Part shown: positions 19,897 to 29,046 of the stretch, piece after piece
Numbering within the stretch: the first letter of the stretch is position 1
How the letters are laid out: every line of letters starts with the position of its first letter
Assembly (NCBI RefSeq): GCF_001955715.1
Contig: NZ_CP019239.1
Coordinates: forward strand, 434,001 to 498,000
From: Rhodoferax saidenbachensis
GTDB taxonomy: Bacteria; Pseudomonadota; Gammaproteobacteria; Burkholderiales; Burkholderiaceae_C
Direction: 5' to 3'
Length of the DNA stretch: 64,000 nt
Notes under the pieces: model-generated
The model's database searches: none
Seen by the model: only the letters and a program-made list of their open reading frames with translations
Told to the model about the DNA's origin: nothing
Translations under genes and position numbers: made by a program

Positions 19897-21497
19897 TGAA
19901 ACAGGGGCTGTCCCTACGCGTCTCGCAACACCTGGCGCTCACTCCTCAACTCCAGCAATCCATCCGGTTGCTGCAGTTGTCCACGCTCGAATTGAGCCAG
20001 GAAGTGGAGCAGATGCTCGACGAAAACCCGTTTCTCGAACTTTCGGAAGAGCGCGCGGAACGTGAGGAGTTTGGCCTCGGTCAGGCCGACACGCCGGTCA
20101 GTGAAGGCGATCGGGAGATGGAATTTGCTCCTAATTCAATAGCTGATTACGCAACATCCACCGGGTCTGAGACCAAAAACGACGATGAAGCCACGCCCCT
20201 GTCGGCTGACGACGGGCCGAACTGGGAAGGCGATGGTACGACCGAAACGGCGCACGACGATGGTGAATGGGGCGTGGACGCCAAGGCCCGTACCAACAAC
20301 CTGGGCGATGGTGAAGACAAGGACGCCACCGAGCTGGCACGTACGCAGGAAAGCCTGCAGGCCCATCTGCACCGCCAGGCGCTGGCGCTGCGCCTAGGTA
20401 CGGCCGATAGTGCGGCTCTGCGTTTCCTGATCGAGTCGCTCAACGACGACGGTTATCTGGAAGACCCGCTGGAAGATCTGGCGCGCGGGCTGGCCGGCAC
20501 GGAGGACGAAGAACAGGTCGAAGACCTGGTGCACCACTTCACCGTGGCCCTGGGCCTGCTGCACAGCCTGGAGCCCGTGGGCGTGGGCGCACGCAACCTT
20601 GGCGAATGCCTGCGCTTGCAACTCCAGGCCCTGCTGACGAACGCGTCTCTGGACGCTCCACGCCGCGAGCTGCTGCAGGTGAGTTTGCGCATCTGTGGTC
20701 AACCCATGGACCTGCTGGCGCGGCGCGACATCAAGCGGCTGGTGCAGCTGTGCGGCAGCAGCGATGCGCTGACACGTGAAGCGATTGCGCTGATCGCGCG
20801 GCTGGAGCCCAAGCCCGGGCGCCGTTTTGTGGATGTGGAGCGCAACATCGTGGTGCCCGACGTGCTGGTCATGCAGGTCGGCAAAACCAACGGCGGCATG
20901 ACACCCAAGTTCCGCGTGCAGCTGAACCCCGACGTGATGCCGCGCCTCAAGGTGCATGACATTTACGCCAATGTGCTGCGCAACCACCGCGGCGGCAAGG
21001 ACAGCGCCAGCCACGCCGCCTTGCAGCAACGCTTGCAGGAGGCGCGTTGGTTTATCAAGAACATCCAGCAGCGTTTTGACACCATCCTGCGCGTCAGCAC
21101 CGCCATTGTGGAGCGGCAAAAAAGCTTTTTCACCCACGGCGAACTCGCCATGCGCCCGCTGGTGCTGCGCGAGATCGCGGATGAGCTGGGCCTGCACGAG
21201 TCCACCATCAGCCGCGTGACCACGGCCAAATACATGGCCACACCGTTTGGCACGTTTGAACTCAAGTATTTCTTTGGTTCCGGCCTGGGTACCGAATCCG
21301 GTGGCAATGCGTCCAGCACCGCAGTGCGTGCGCTGATCAAGCAGTTCATCGCGTCCGAGAGCACCAAGAAGCCCTTGAGTGACAACCAGATTTCCGAGAT
21401 GCTCAAGGAGCAGGGCATTGAATGTGCCCGCCGCACCGTGGCCAAATACCGCGAGGGGCTGAAGATCGCCCCCGCCTCTTTACGTAAGGCACTCTGA
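19896..21497 (+). CDS. rpoN: RNA polymerase sigma-54 factor
   Basis: The 533-residue protein has region I (residues 1-50, Gln/Leu-rich; RVSQHLALTPQLQQSIRLLQL), an acidic variable region II (about 55-150), the core-binding domain and a DNA-binding C-terminus with the RpoN box ARRTVAKYRE. It directs transcription from -24/-12 promoters with enhancer-binding ATPases. Region II contains an in-frame, degenerate copy of the dispersed repeat (residues about 76-95). The ATG at 19896 overlaps the lptB stop (TGATG). Confidence 0.96.
   Translation: MKQGLSLRVSQHLALTPQLQQSIRLLQLSTLELSQEVEQMLDENPFLELSEERAEREEFGLGQADTPVSEGDREMEFAPNSIADYATSTGSETKNDDEATPLSADDGPNWEGDGTTETAHDDGEWGVDAKARTNNLGDGEDKDATELARTQESLQAHLHRQALALRLGTADSAALRFLIESLNDDGYLEDPLEDLARGLAGTEDEEQVEDLVHHFTVALGLLHSLEPVGVGARNLGECLRLQLQALLTNASLDAPRRELLQVSLRICGQPMDLLARRDIKRLVQLCGSSDALTREAIALIARLEPKPGRRFVDVERNIVVPDVLVMQVGKTNGGMTPKFRVQLNPDVMPRLKVHDIYANVLRNHRGGKDSASHAALQQRLQEARWFIKNIQQRFDTILRVSTAIVERQKSFFTHGELAMRPLVLREIADELGLHESTISRVTTAKYMATPFGTFELKYFFGSGLGTESGGNASSTAVRALIKQFIASESTKKPLSDNQISEMLKEQGIECARRTVAKYREGLKIAPASLRKAL
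20121..20179 (+). repeat. Dispersed repeat, copy B, in frame inside rpoN
   Basis: The sequence keeps TAGCTG-TTACGCA and then TCCACCGGG-CTGAGACC, aligning over its length with the intergenic copies but with more mismatches. It is read as EFAPNSIADYATSTGSET in the acidic linker of sigma-54, a region that tolerates length change. Confidence 0.65.
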
Positions 21498-22753
21498 TGC
21501 AACTCCAACTCTTTTTACCTTGCGCCGCTGGTGTCGAGGAGCTGTTGGCCGCCGAGGTGCACGCCGCCACCGGCCTGATGGGCGAAGACCTGCTGACACG
21601 CCGTGGTGGTGTGCTGGCGCGCGGCTCCTGGCGCGACGCGATGCTGCTCAATCTGCACAGCCGCCTGGCGCAGCGTGTGCTGGTGCAGCTCTCCTATACC
21701 GAGTACCGCAACGAACAAGACCTGTACCGCGCTGCCAGTGAGGTGGCGTGGGAAATCTGGTTCACACCCAAGCAAAGTATCAAGGTCGAAGTCACGTCGC
21801 AGCACAGCCCGCTGACCAGCCTGAACTTCGCCGCGCTCAAGATCAAGGACGCCGTGTGCGACCGCTTCCGTGACAAGGCCAACGGCGTGCGTCCGGATGT
21901 GAACACCCAATGGCCCGATGTGCGCATCTACGCCCACCTGACCACGGACAGTTGTTCGCTGTACATCGACACCTCGGGCGAACCGTTGTTCAAGCGCGGC
22001 TGGCGCGAGGACAAGGGCGATGCGCCGCTGAAGGAAACCCTGGCTGCCGCGATGATTGCCGCAAGCGGTTGGGCCGATGGCGACGACGATCTGCTGCCGC
22101 TGTACGACCCTTGCTGCGGCAGCGGCACGATTGCGATTGAAGCGGCGCAGATCGCCTGCAACATCGCGCCCGGATCGCTGCGCCGGTTTGCCTTCGAGAA
22201 GTTTGTGCCGTTTCAGCCGCATGTCTGGGCTGCTATCAAAGCCGAAGCTGCCGCCGCCGTGGTGAAACCGGAGCCGGGTCAGAAACCTTTGATTTACGGT
22301 AGCGATGTATCGCACCGGATGGTGGACTTTGCGCAGCGCAACGCCGAGCGCGCGGGCGTGGCGGATGTTGTCGAGTTCCGTGGTGGCGACGCACTGCAGC
22401 GTATGCCCCCCATTGAAGGTGGCGGCGTGATGGTATTGAACCCACCGTACGGCGAGCGTATTGACGTCGGTGGCGTGGCAGGCGTTGCACACGAGGCTCG
22501 TTTTGGCGCGCGCGAAGCAGCAGTCACGGAGGACGGTGGCGAGTTCTTCAGCCAGTTGGCCAGCCACTGGAAGAAGAACTACGCCGGTTGGACCGCCTGG
22601 ATGCTCACGCCCGACCTGAAACTGCCTGGCAAGATGCGTCTCAAGGAGTCGCGCCGCGTGCCGATGTGGAACGGCCCGATTGAGTGCCGCCTGTTCAAGT
22701 TCAGCATGGTGGCGGGCAAGATGGCTCCCAAGGGCGACGTAGCCAAGTCGTGA
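21497..22753 (+). CDS. THUMP-domain class I rRNA methyltransferase (RlmL N-domain/RlmKL-like)
   Basis: The 418-residue SAM-dependent enzyme has an N-terminal THUMP RNA-binding domain (about residues 45-160) and a Rossmann methyltransferase domain with motif I YDPCCGSGTIAIEAA and catalytic NPPYGER. This matches the half of E. coli RlmKL that makes m2G2445 in 23S rRNA; the C-terminal m7G2069 half (RlmK) is absent, as usual outside gammaproteobacteria. The start overlaps the rpoN stop (TGATG), so it is translationally coupled. Confidence 0.9.
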   Translation: MQLQLFLPCAAGVEELLAAEVHAATGLMGEDLLTRRGGVLARGSWRDAMLLNLHSRLAQRVLVQLSYTEYRNEQDLYRAASEVAWEIWFTPKQSIKVEVTSQHSPLTSLNFAALKIKDAVCDRFRDKANGVRPDVNTQWPDVRIYAHLTTDSCSLYIDTSGEPLFKRGWREDKGDAPLKETLAAAMIAASGWADGDDDLLPLYDPCCGSGTIAIEAAQIACNIAPGSLRRFAFEKFVPFQPHVWAAIKAEAAAAVVKPEPGQKPLIYGSDVSHRMVDFAQRNAERAGVADVVEFRGGDALQRMPPIEGGGVMVLNPPYGERIDVGGVAGVAHEARFGAREAAVTEDGGEFFSQLASHWKKNYAGWTAWMLTPDLKLPGKMRLKESRRVPMWNGPIECRLFKFSMVAGKMAPKGDVAKS

Positions 22754-23151
22754 TCGTCCTCGATACCAATATCGTCCTGGACCTGTTTGTCTTTGAAGAC
22801 CCGGCGACGAAGTCGCTGCTGACCGCTTTGCAGCAGGGCACGCTGCGCTGGATCGCGACACCGCCGATGCGTGTGGAGCTGGAGCGGGTATTGGCTTATC
22901 CGCAGATTGTCAAAAGCCTGGCGCACCACCAACGGACTGCCGCCCAGGTGCTGGCGCATTTCGACAGCATGGCCGTGTTGCAAGACATCGCGCCCAAAGC
23001 CAGCGTGACCTGCAAAGACGCGGATGACCAGAAATTCATTGACCTAGCGGTCACTCACCACGCCATGCTGCTGAGCAAGGACAATGCCGTTCTTTGTATG
23101 CAAAAAAGGCTTGTGGCCCTTGGTGTGTGTGCGCAAGCAGCTATTAATTAG
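22750..23151 (+). CDS. PIN-domain protein (putative toxin-type RNase)
   Basis: The 133-residue product has the PIN layout: first acidic residue in VIVLDTN (D5), a middle Glu in RVELERVL and late acids in KDADDQKFIDLAV. It resembles the COG1569-type PIN family annotated as toxin component. No antitoxin-like ORF lies next to it, and it is coupled to the methyltransferase through a GTG start overlapping that stop, so a toxin role is uncertain. The last 18 residues or so (CMQKRLVALGVCAQAAIN) are encoded by a dispersed repeat, which supplies the stop codon. Confidence 0.82.
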   Translation: MIVLDTNIVLDLFVFEDPATKSLLTALQQGTLRWIATPPMRVELERVLAYPQIVKSLAHHQRTAAQVLAHFDSMAVLQDIAPKASVTCKDADDQKFIDLAVTHHAMLLSKDNAVLCMQKRLVALGVCAQAAIN

Positions 23152-23162
23152 ATAGCAAATTC
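23101..23162 (-). repeat. Dispersed repeat, copy C, forming the PIN gene 3' end
   Basis: The minus strand carries ATAGCTGCTTGCGCACACAC flanked by the usual AATTTGCTAT and a CCTTTTTTG end. It overlaps the last 50 or so bases of the PIN gene and supplies its TAG stop. Confidence 0.85.
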
Positions 23163-23166
23163 AGCG

Positions 23167-23289
23167 TCAGTCGGCTTGTATCCGGTTGCGCCCCACGGCC
23201 TTGGCGTGGCAAAGCGCAGCGTCATTGCTCGCGAGCATGGCATCCAACGGAAATCCAATTCCGGTGACGCTATAGCCCCAAATCGAAGT
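23167..23289 (-). pseudogene. C-terminal remnant of a GGDEF diguanylate cyclase
   Basis: On the minus strand, about 40 codons read GYSVTGIGFPLD, then SNDAALCHAKAVGRNRIQAD and a stop. This is the standard end of a GGDEF domain (strand with S-x-G, then the ALYxAKxxGRNR helix). No start and no GGDEF motif are left; upstream is the end of a chemoreceptor gene. It is a decayed fragment. Confidence 0.75.
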
Positions 23290-23301
23290 TGGTCGTCAGG
23301 C

Positions 23302-24885
23302 TCAGGCCGGCAGCATGGACGGCTTCATGCCGTCACCATCTGAACCTGGTGCGAGACGGAATACCGCCATGACTTCCACCAGCGAATGCGCCTGCGAGCG
23401 CAGGCTGCTGGCGGCAGCGGCCATTTGTTCGACCAATGCGGCGTTTTGTTGGGTCGCCTGGTCCATCTGGGTGACGGCATGGCCCACTTGTGTCACGCCA
23501 GAGGCCTGCTCTCCACTGGCCGCGCTGATCTCGCCCACGATGTCGGTCACGCGGCGTATGGCGCCCACGATGTCCGTCATGGTGGTGCCCGCCTTGTCCA
23601 CCAGCGCGGAGCCCTGGGATACGCGGGTCACACTGGTGTCGATCAAGGTTTTGATTTCCTTGGCCGCCGCTGCACTGCGGCCAGCCAGCGCACGCACCTC
23701 TGATGCGACCACCGCAAAACCGCGTCCCTGCTCACCGGCGCGGGCGGCCTCCACGGCGGCATTCAGCGCCAGGATGTTGGTCTGGAACGCGATGCCGTCA
23801 ATGACGCTGATGATGTCTGCAATTTTTCGGGACGCGTCATTGATGCCCTTCATGGTCTCCACCACCTGGCTGACCACCTCGCCGCCCATCACGGCCACGC
23901 TGGACGCTGTCATTGCCAACTGGTTCGCCTGGGCCGCGTTGTCGGCGTTGTGGCGCACGGTGCCACTGAGCTCATCCATGGACGCAGCGGTTTCCTGCAG
24001 CGCACTGGCCTGTTGTTCGGTGCGGGATGAGAGGTCGTGGTTGCCCTGGGCAATCTCGGCGCTGGCGGTGGACACGCCCTGTGCACTGGTGCGCACCCCA
24101 CCCACCATGCGGGCCAGGTTGTTGCGCATCTCCAGCAGGGCACGCATCATGTCGGCGGCTTCGTCCTTGCCTTGGGCCTGGATGTGAATGGACAAATCGC
24201 CCTGACTAATGGCCTGTGCAGACAACACGGCTTGCTGAATCGGCTGCGTGATGGAGCGGGTGGACAACACGGCAAGTACCAGGCCAATGGCGGCAGACAA
24301 GCCTGCACCTACGCCCAGAATCCACTGCCCGCTGTCAGCCACGGCTTCGGTCTGCTCCACACTGGCCTCGAGCTGGGCCTGCATGTGTTCTATCAGACGG
24401 TCCAGTGACTTGAGGTAGTTGTCCGCCAGCGGCAGCATGGTGGTATTGAGCGCTGCCGTCACATCTTCCCCCGCGAGCTTCTTTTTCATCAGATCGCCAC
24501 GGGGTACCCGGTATAACTCCCGCTGTTTGCCAATGTCTGCAAACAGGGCTTGCCCTGCGCTGTCGGTAATCAGGGGTTCCAGTTCTTTCTGGGATTCACT
24601 GATGAGCTTGGAGGTGTTATCCATGTCTTTTTGCAAGGCACCGATATAGGCCGGGTCCACCGCCTGCAGGGCTGCGGAAGTACGCACCCAATTCAGCTTG
24701 ATATTGCTCACCCAAGTCTGTGTGAGTTGGGCCCGCTGCACTTCGGTAAAAGCCAGGTGGTTGGCTGCGGTTTTGAGTGAACCCAAACGCCATATGCCCG
24801 TGACCGCCATCAGCGCGGTGATCAGCAGCACCAGACCGAACGCAAGACCCAAACGCGCACCAATACGCAAGTTGCTACCTGTCAT
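23302..24885 (-). CDS. Methyl-accepting chemotaxis protein without CheR tether
   Basis: The 527-residue receptor has a cytoplasmic N-terminus, TM1 (about residues 13-35), a four-helix-bundle type periplasmic domain, TM2 (about 188-210), HAMP and the signalling domain with the standard tip. The start was chosen for AGAGGAG upstream. Unlike the other three receptors in this window it has no Pro-rich tail and ends GMKPSMLPA, so the CheR-binding pentapeptide is missing. Its signalling domain also differs more (e.g. [15 protein letters not shown]). It would need a tethered partner receptor for efficient methylation. Confidence 0.95.
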   Translation of the reverse strand: MTGSNLRIGARLGLAFGLVLLITALMAVTGIWRLGSLKTAANHLAFTEVQRAQLTQTWVSNIKLNWVRTSAALQAVDPAYIGALQKDMDNTSKLISESQKELEPLITDSAGQALFADIGKQRELYRVPRGDLMKKKLAGEDVTAALNTTMLPLADNYLKSLDRLIEHMQAQLEASVEQTEAVADSGQWILGVGAGLSAAIGLVLAVLSTRSITQPIQQAVLSAQAISQGDLSIHIQAQGKDEAADMMRALLEMRNNLARMVGGVRTSAQGVSTASAEIAQGNHDLSSRTEQQASALQETAASMDELSGTVRHNADNAAQANQLAMTASSVAVMGGEVVSQVVETMKGINDASRKIADIISVIDGIAFQTNILALNAAVEAARAGEQGRGFAVVASEVRALAGRSAAAAKEIKTLIDTSVTRVSQGSALVDKAGTTMTDIVGAIRRVTDIVGEISAASGEQASGVTQVGHAVTQMDQATQQNAALVEQMAAAASSLRSQAHSLVEVMAVFRLAPGSDGDGMKPSMLPA

Positions 24886-24988
24886 GAAGTTGCTCCTCTT
24901 ATGGCTGTGTACCAGTAGGTCACTGTACTCTGCGTCCGTATCGGCGCAAGTAGCGGGAAACACCTATAAAGCGGCCCGCAATCCCCCC

Positions 24989-26476
24989 TCAAGAGGGTGG
25001 AGGCGTCTGCGCCACCATGGCTGCATAAGTACTGCGCAAATGGTTGCGCAAAATCTTGCCCTCGGGGTTGCGCGGAATGTCCTCCAGTCCCGCGAAGGCC
25101 GCGGGGATCTGCTGGAGCTCCAGGCGCGCAGCCAGAAAAGCCTGCATGCCATCCAGCGCAATCGGACGCCTGAGTACCAGAAAAGCCACCGCAATCTCTC
25201 CCGCCATCGCGTCGGGCACACCGATCACAGCGGCGTCCGCCACATCAGGGTGCGCGGCCAGCGCCTGCTCCACTTCCTGGGGCTGGATCTTGATGCCACC
25301 GAAGTTGATGGCGTCGTCGGCACGCCCTTGCAGCGAGATGCGACCCTGTGCGTCTAGCGATCCCCTATCGCTGCTGACAAACCAGCCATCATGAAAACCC
25401 TCCACCGAATCGGGATTCCCCGTCGCGTAGCGCGTGGGGATCCACGCTGCCCGAAATCGGAGCCGGCCTGTCTCGCCGATGGGCAGCGGCTCGCCAGCGC
25501 TGTCTATCGCCTGGCACTCCATGCCTGGCACCGAGCGCAACGAAGACTCCGGAGTGTCTTCAGGTCCCAAGTACCCCATGGTGCCAAGTTCTGTGGTGCC
25601 ATAGCTCATATGGAAGTTTTTGGTCAACGTATCGCGCACGGCACGGATTTCATGGGGCCCAATAAAGGCGCCGGCCGTTCCGACCTTGAAGGGGGGCAGT
25701 TGCTCCCAGTTCAGCGGCATAGGACTGTTCAGTAGTCTGCGCAATTGCCACGGCGATGAGCCTACGTAGGTGACCCCAAGGTGCGTAACCAAACCAGCCA
25801 GATCATGCCGAGTTTCCGGAAAGGGCGCATTGACATAGGTCGCACCGAAAATCAGCGCACGTACCAGCCCCCTCACGCCTACCTTGAAGGGCCAGCACAG
25901 TGCAGAAACCATCACGTCATCGGCATTCCACTGGAATTGCTGCGCTGTAACCAGCCACCGGGCTGTGTACTCCTCCCCGGTAAAACAGATTGTCTTGGGA
26001 TTGCCGGTTGTGCCCGAAGTGAATTCGTAAAGGAAAGGCAGCGAAGGTATTTCGCCACAAGGCGAAATACTGTTGGCCCATTGATCCCGCTGTTCTTCGC
26101 ACTCTGCCGGATTCAGCAGCCGTGCACGGCTGGTCTCAGGCAGGGGTTCCGATACGAGCCATTGCGCATTGAACTGATCGGCCAGTTGCCCTCGGCGAAG
26201 CAGCGTGACTTCCGGATACAGGGGGAGAACTGTCGCTCCCAGGTAGGCGATGGCGTAAAACAGTTCCACTTGGCGTGGGTAATCAGCCCCTGTCTTTGCC
26301 AACCCTAAAGCGACGGTGTCACCTTGGCGCACACCCATGTGGTGCAACCAGGATGCGCGGGCACGCACACCGCGCAATAATTCGGCGTAGCTTACACGCA
26401 CTGTTTCGCCCAGAAGCGCCGGGACATCCGGCTTGATATGCGCCCAATGGACAAGCCGTGTAATCGGGCTCCGCAT
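24989..26476 (-). CDS. AMP-forming acyl-CoA synthetase/ligase (ANL superfamily)
   Basis: The 495-residue enzyme activates a carboxylate as acyl-AMP. Motifs in order: P-loop YEFTSGTTGNPK, YGTTELG (A5), the DGWFVSSDRG hinge (A7-A8) and the catalytic Lys in NPEGKILRNHL near the C-terminus. It is shorter than typical acetyl-CoA synthetases and resembles fatty-acid or aryl ligases; the substrate cannot be read from sequence. Its ATG follows the stop of the FMN oxidoreductase gene with no gap, so the two are translationally coupled. Confidence 0.88.
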   Translation of the reverse strand: MRSPITRLVHWAHIKPDVPALLGETVRVSYAELLRGVRARASWLHHMGVRQGDTVALGLAKTGADYPRQVELFYAIAYLGATVLPLYPEVTLLRRGQLADQFNAQWLVSEPLPETSRARLLNPAECEEQRDQWANSISPCGEIPSLPFLYEFTSGTTGNPKTICFTGEEYTARWLVTAQQFQWNADDVMVSALCWPFKVGVRGLVRALIFGATYVNAPFPETRHDLAGLVTHLGVTYVGSSPWQLRRLLNSPMPLNWEQLPPFKVGTAGAFIGPHEIRAVRDTLTKNFHMSYGTTELGTMGYLGPEDTPESSLRSVPGMECQAIDSAGEPLPIGETGRLRFRAAWIPTRYATGNPDSVEGFHDGWFVSSDRGSLDAQGRISLQGRADDAINFGGIKIQPQEVEQALAAHPDVADAAVIGVPDAMAGEIAVAFLVLRRPIALDGMQAFLAARLELQQIPAAFAGLEDIPRNPEGKILRNHLRSTYAAMVAQTPPPS

Positions 26477-28126
26477 TCAGGCCACCAGCGCCAGTGGCAT
26501 ATTGGACTGGAGCAAAAAGCTCTCCGCTGCGGCCAGTGGCCAGGTTTGCCGGTAGATGATGGGTAGGGCCTGCAAATCACTTTCCAGCAGCGCGCGGTCG
26601 GGCAGCTGCGTCAGGATCAGTTGCGCCAGCGACTGCACCTTATGGTCCCCCGAACGCCGCACGATGTGGTGGGCCGTGATTTCGCTGGGGTGCTCCACAC
26701 CCGCCGCTTGCACGAGTTCTTGCAGGGCATGCAGTGTTTGTTTGTGGAAGTTGTAGACGCGTTCGGCCTTGTCCGGCACCACCAGCGACTGTTGACGCAG
26801 CGGGTCTTGTGTGGTCACCCCCGTGGGGCAGTTACCAGTGTGGCAGGTCTGGGCCTGCAGGCAGCCCAGGGCGAACATGAAGCCGCGCGCGCTATTGCAC
26901 CAGTCAGCACCCAGCGCCATCATGCGGGCAATGTCAAATGCGCTGACCACCTTGCCAGCACAGCCCACCATGACCTTGTCACGCAGCCCCACGCCGCGCA
27001 GCGTGTTATGCACCAGCAGCAGCCCCTCTTGCAGGGGTGAACCCACATGGTCGGTAAATTCCACCGGTGCGGCGCCCGTGCCGCCCTCGGCCCCGTCCAC
27101 CACAATAAAGTCGGGCGTGATGCCGGTAGCCAGCATGGCCTTGACCATCGCAAACCACTCCCACGGGTGGCCTATGCACAGCTTGAAACCGGTGGGTTTG
27201 CCGCCCGAGAGGGTGCGCAGCCGGTCGATGAACTGCATCATCTCCACCGGCGTAGAAAACGCACTGTGGGATGCGGGTGAAATGCAGTCCACCCCCACCG
27301 GGATGCCACGCGCCGCTGCGATTTCCTCTGTCACCTTGGGGCCCGGCAACATGCCGCCATGGCCCGGTTTGGCCCCTTGGCTGAGCTTGAGCTCGATCAT
27401 CTTGACCTGTGGGTCCCGCGCATTGGCGGCAAACTTGTCGGCATTGAAGCTGCCGTCGTCATTGCGGCAACCGAAGTAGCCCGAAGCCACCTCCCATATC
27501 AGGTCGCCGCCATGTTTGCGGTGGTGGACGGAGATGGAGCCTTCACCCGTGTCGTGCGCGAAGCCACCGCGTTTGGCGCCGGCGTTCAGGGCCTGGATGG
27601 CGTTGGCGCTCAGGGCGCCAAAACTCATGGCTGAAATATTGAACACGCTGCAGCTGTAAGGCTGAGGCCGGCCCGCGCCGATGGTGATGCGAAAGTCGTG
27701 TGAGTTCAGGTGGGTTGGCGCGACCGAATGGTTGATCCACTCGTAACCCTCGGCGTGCACATCCAACTGGGTGCCGAAAGGGCGTTTGTCAGGGTCACCC
27801 TTGGCACGCTGGTACACCAGCGAGCGCTGCGCACGGGAGAACGGGTTGGCCTCGTTGTCGCTCTCAATGAAGTACTGGCGGATCTCGGGGCGTATGAACT
27901 CCATTGCAAAACGCAGATGGCCAATGATGGGGTAGTTGCGCAGGATGGAGCGCCGGGTCTGCCGCAGGTCATACACACCGGTCGCCACCAGTGCGCCAAA
28001 TAGCAGAAAGCTTGGGGCGCCTACGCCAAAGGCGATCAGGCTAAACAGGCTCAACAAAAGGCCAAAGCAGCTCAGCCCGAAGGCGGTGTAGCGAATGGGA
28101 AAGATCGTATTCAGGGTGTCGAACAT
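26477..28126 (-). CDS. Membrane-anchored FMN-binding glutamate synthase-like protein
   Basis: The 549-residue protein has two N-terminal hydrophobic segments (about residues 10-55) and then a glutamate synthase-type FMN barrel (ISAMSFGALSANAIQALNAGA; GAEGGTGAAP). The cysteine cluster CLQAQTCHTGNCPTG matches the 3Fe-4S site of glutamate synthase. The glutaminase domain is absent, as in archaeal-type or YerD-like proteins, so the substrate may not be glutamine-derived ammonia. The start at MFD has AAGGAA upstream. It is followed directly by an acyl ligase gene. Confidence 0.9.
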   Translation of the reverse strand: MFDTLNTIFPIRYTAFGLSCFGLLLSLFSLIAFGVGAPSFLLFGALVATGVYDLRQTRRSILRNYPIIGHLRFAMEFIRPEIRQYFIESDNEANPFSRAQRSLVYQRAKGDPDKRPFGTQLDVHAEGYEWINHSVAPTHLNSHDFRITIGAGRPQPYSCSVFNISAMSFGALSANAIQALNAGAKRGGFAHDTGEGSISVHHRKHGGDLIWEVASGYFGCRNDDGSFNADKFAANARDPQVKMIELKLSQGAKPGHGGMLPGPKVTEEIAAARGIPVGVDCISPASHSAFSTPVEMMQFIDRLRTLSGGKPTGFKLCIGHPWEWFAMVKAMLATGITPDFIVVDGAEGGTGAAPVEFTDHVGSPLQEGLLLVHNTLRGVGLRDKVMVGCAGKVVSAFDIARMMALGADWCNSARGFMFALGCLQAQTCHTGNCPTGVTTQDPLRQQSLVVPDKAERVYNFHKQTLHALQELVQAAGVEHPSEITAHHIVRRSGDHKVQSLAQLILTQLPDRALLESDLQALPIIYRQTWPLAAAESFLLQSNMPLALVA

Positions 28127-28179
28127 GGCGGGATTCCTTCGGAGAGACAATACCAGCCACCAACCCATTTGCCCAGCCC

Positions 28180-28968
28180 ATGTCTTCAAATATTCCTACC
28201 CCCCTCACACCCGACGAGTTTGACGAGATCGACGCCATCCTGGACGACCTGCGTTCCCGCTTTGACGAAACCCCGCAATGGGAGTTTTGCGAAGGTTTCA
28301 TGGCCGCACTGGTTGTGAGCAGACGCATGATTCCTGTGAGCGAGTACTTGCCAGTATTGCTGGACACGGGCGACAGCGAGAACGCTGGCGATCTGGGGGC
28401 GTTTGCCGATGCTGCGCAGCAGGCCCGCTTTATGGTGTTGTGGGAACGCCGTTGGGCCGATGTGGCCCAGGGCTTGTCCAATGACGTGAAAAGTCTGGAT
28501 GAAGACGGTGCCTACCATCCCGAGGTCATGGATGTACGCGGTGCTGTGGCCGCACTGCCCGAAGAAGAGCGTGCAGCCATGGCCGAGGAAGTCCTGCCGT
28601 CGTTCGCCCAGGTCTGGGCTGTGGGTTTCATGTATGCGGTGGAGAGCTGGCCCGAAGAATGGACTGCCCCGCGCGACAAGGAGGCCCAGAAGTGGCTGGA
28701 CGGTGCGCTGGAAGCCATCGTGGCTCTGACCGAAGATGACACCGAGCCGCCTACGCTGGCGGTGTTTGATGATGAGGGACCGGCCAGCGTCAGCGAAAAA
28801 CGCTTCAACGATTTTGCGGATGCCGTGTGGGCCGTCTACGACCTGCGCGAACTCTGGCGCAACATCGGCCCGCGCGTGGAGACCGTGCGTAAGGAAGCGT
28901 TGCCGGGACGCAATGACCTATGCCATTGTGGGAGTGGGAAGAAGTTCAAGAAGTGCCATGGGGCTTAG
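28180..28968 (+). CDS. UPF0149 (YecA/YgfB) family protein with SEC-C zinc motif
   Basis: The 262-residue acidic, helical protein has the YgfB-like domain over most of its length (FCEGFMAALVVSRR; VWAVGFMYAVESWPEEW) and a C-terminal SEC-C motif CHCGSGKKFKKCH that binds zinc. The SEC-C tail is also found at the end of SecA and in other proteins. The function is unknown. It is divergent from the FMN oxidoreductase gene. GACAAT at about 28145 is a plausible -10 element. Confidence 0.88.
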   Translation: MSSNIPTPLTPDEFDEIDAILDDLRSRFDETPQWEFCEGFMAALVVSRRMIPVSEYLPVLLDTGDSENAGDLGAFADAAQQARFMVLWERRWADVAQGLSNDVKSLDEDGAYHPEVMDVRGAVAALPEEERAAMAEEVLPSFAQVWAVGFMYAVESWPEEWTAPRDKEAQKWLDGALEAIVALTEDDTEPPTLAVFDDEGPASVSEKRFNDFADAVWAVYDLRELWRNIGPRVETVRKEALPGRNDLCHCGSGKKFKKCHGA

Positions 28969-28997
28969 GTGCGTAGGCCGTTCGCACTAAGAAAAAA

Positions 28998-29017
28998 GGC
29001 CCACATCACTGTGGGCC
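28998..29017. terminator. Bidirectional rho-independent terminator
   Basis: GGCCCACA and TGTGGGCC pair around a TCAC loop between convergent genes. On the minus strand six T follow the stem, and on the plus strand TCTTTGTT follows. Confidence 0.85.
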
Positions 29018-29046
29018 TCTTTGTTCGCTCAGTGAACTACAAAAGA

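Noticed and set aside
22225..22285. Possible tenth repeat copy in the rRNA methyltransferase gene
   Set aside because: Only TGCTATCAAA and a few scattered bases match; the encoded residues fit the normal protein.
22750..23151. Toxin-antitoxin pair at the PIN gene
   Set aside because: No antitoxin-like ORF lies on either side; only a PIN domain can be claimed.
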